Source: Thiobacillus sp. UBA2186
GTDB lineage: Bacteria; Pseudomonadota; Gammaproteobacteria; Burkholderiales; Thiobacillaceae
Length of the DNA stretch: 5,899 nucleotides
Reading direction: 5' to 3'
Assembly: GCA_002327405.1 (NCBI GenBank)
Contig: DCVO01000111.1
Coordinates: forward strand, 22,269 to 28,167
Positions 5,706-5,899 of the stretch are shown here, one piece after another. The translations under genes were made by a program, and so were the position numbers. Position 1 is the stretch's first letter. Each line of letters starts with the position of its first letter. A model generated the notes under the pieces. That model had not been told where the DNA came from. It ran no database searches and saw nothing but the letters and a program-made list of their open reading frames with translations.

Positions 5706-5899
5706 ATGAACAAAATCCTGCCAAGCCTCTTTGCCGGCCTCTCTCTGCTGGCAGCCCCGCTGCACGCGGAGGAAAACCCCGTCGTGGTCGATGCCATCAG
5801 CGGCTACATGGACTTTTCCGAATACGGCAGCAGCTTGATCTGGCCCGAACAGATTCCCAGGGAGGACTGGAAGAAGGTCTTCATCGTCGATGCGCGCGA
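5706..5899 (+). CDS. Exported rhodanese-like domain protein, N-terminal part
   Basis: 64 codons are visible before the window ends. Residues 1-21 form a Sec signal peptide: MNK, a hydrophobic core (ILPSLFAGLSLLAAP) and a likely AxA-type cut after LHA. The mature part begins EENPVVVDAISGYMDFSEYG, then ...PEQIPREDWKKVFIVDAR. The FIVDAR ending matches the first strand of rhodanese domains (..xVDxRxxxEF..), but the catalytic Cys loop lies beyond the window, so sulfurtransferase activity cannot be judged. It would act in the periplasm. The start is fixed by AAGGAG eight bases upstream. It is transcribed away from arsS and shares its upstream region, so the two may be co-regulated. The rhodanese call is moderate since only the first strand is seen; the exported nature is well supported. 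Confidence 0.68.
   Translation, partial: MNKILPSLFAGLSLLAAPLHAEENPVVVDAISGYMDFSEYGSSLIWPEQIPREDWKKVFIVDAR

Noticed and set aside
1..5899. CRISPR array, tRNA/rRNA genes, insertion sequences or attachment sites
   Set aside because: No regularly spaced direct repeats, no tRNA-like or rRNA-like stretches and no transposase or terminal repeats were found; almost the whole window is explained by protein genes.

Overview
This is a GC-rich bacterial window with tightly packed, overlapping genes. The combination of an ArsS-type radical SAM enzyme, two 'rSAM/selenodomain-associated' glycosyltransferase-like proteins, a DUF3047 protein and a Fur-type site upstream of feoB suggests a proteobacterium. 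A betaproteobacterium is my guess from codon use and gene style; nothing in the window proves it.

Layout. Everything from 1 to about 5542 is read on the minus strand. In transcription order it holds: the radical SAM gene arsS (5542-4589); an FAD/NAD(P)-dependent disulfide oxidoreductase starting at a TTG codon (4578-3112); a short DUF3047-like protein (3106-2630); a TIGR04283-type glycosyltransferase (2636-1944, GTG start); and a TIGR04282-type glycosyltransferase/nucleotidyltransferase-like protein (1947-1303). These five genes abut or overlap by a few bases and look like one operon. After a short gap holding a strong sigma-70 promoter and a Fur-box-like inverted repeat comes the N-terminal 418 codons of a FeoB-family ferrous iron transporter (1256 to the window edge). 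Diverging from arsS, across an intergenic region of about 140-160 bp rich in small palindromes, is the start of an exported rhodanese-like protein (5706 onward, plus strand, cut by the window end).

How the genes work together. ArsS and the two glycosyltransferase families are the set associated with arsenosugar biosynthesis. The radical SAM enzyme is thought to add a 5'-deoxyadenosyl group to a methylated arsenical, and the transferases to tailor the sugar product. The oxidoreductase and the DUF3047 protein are operon partners of unknown role. No arsM (As(III) methyltransferase) is visible here, so it would have to lie outside the window.

Most notable points: (1) the FeoB homologue has lost several residues normally essential for GTP hydrolysis, yet sits behind a near-consensus, apparently Fur-controlled promoter; (2) the arsS/rhodanese divergent region carries five copies of the pentamer ATTGC/GCAAT in 92 bp, plus a perfect 13-bp palindrome just upstream of the rhodanese ribosome binding site; (3) the DUF3047 protein is N-terminally shortened at the exact border with the oxidoreductase gene; (4) the oxidoreductase has Tyr in place of the catalytic His of dihydrolipoamide dehydrogenases.
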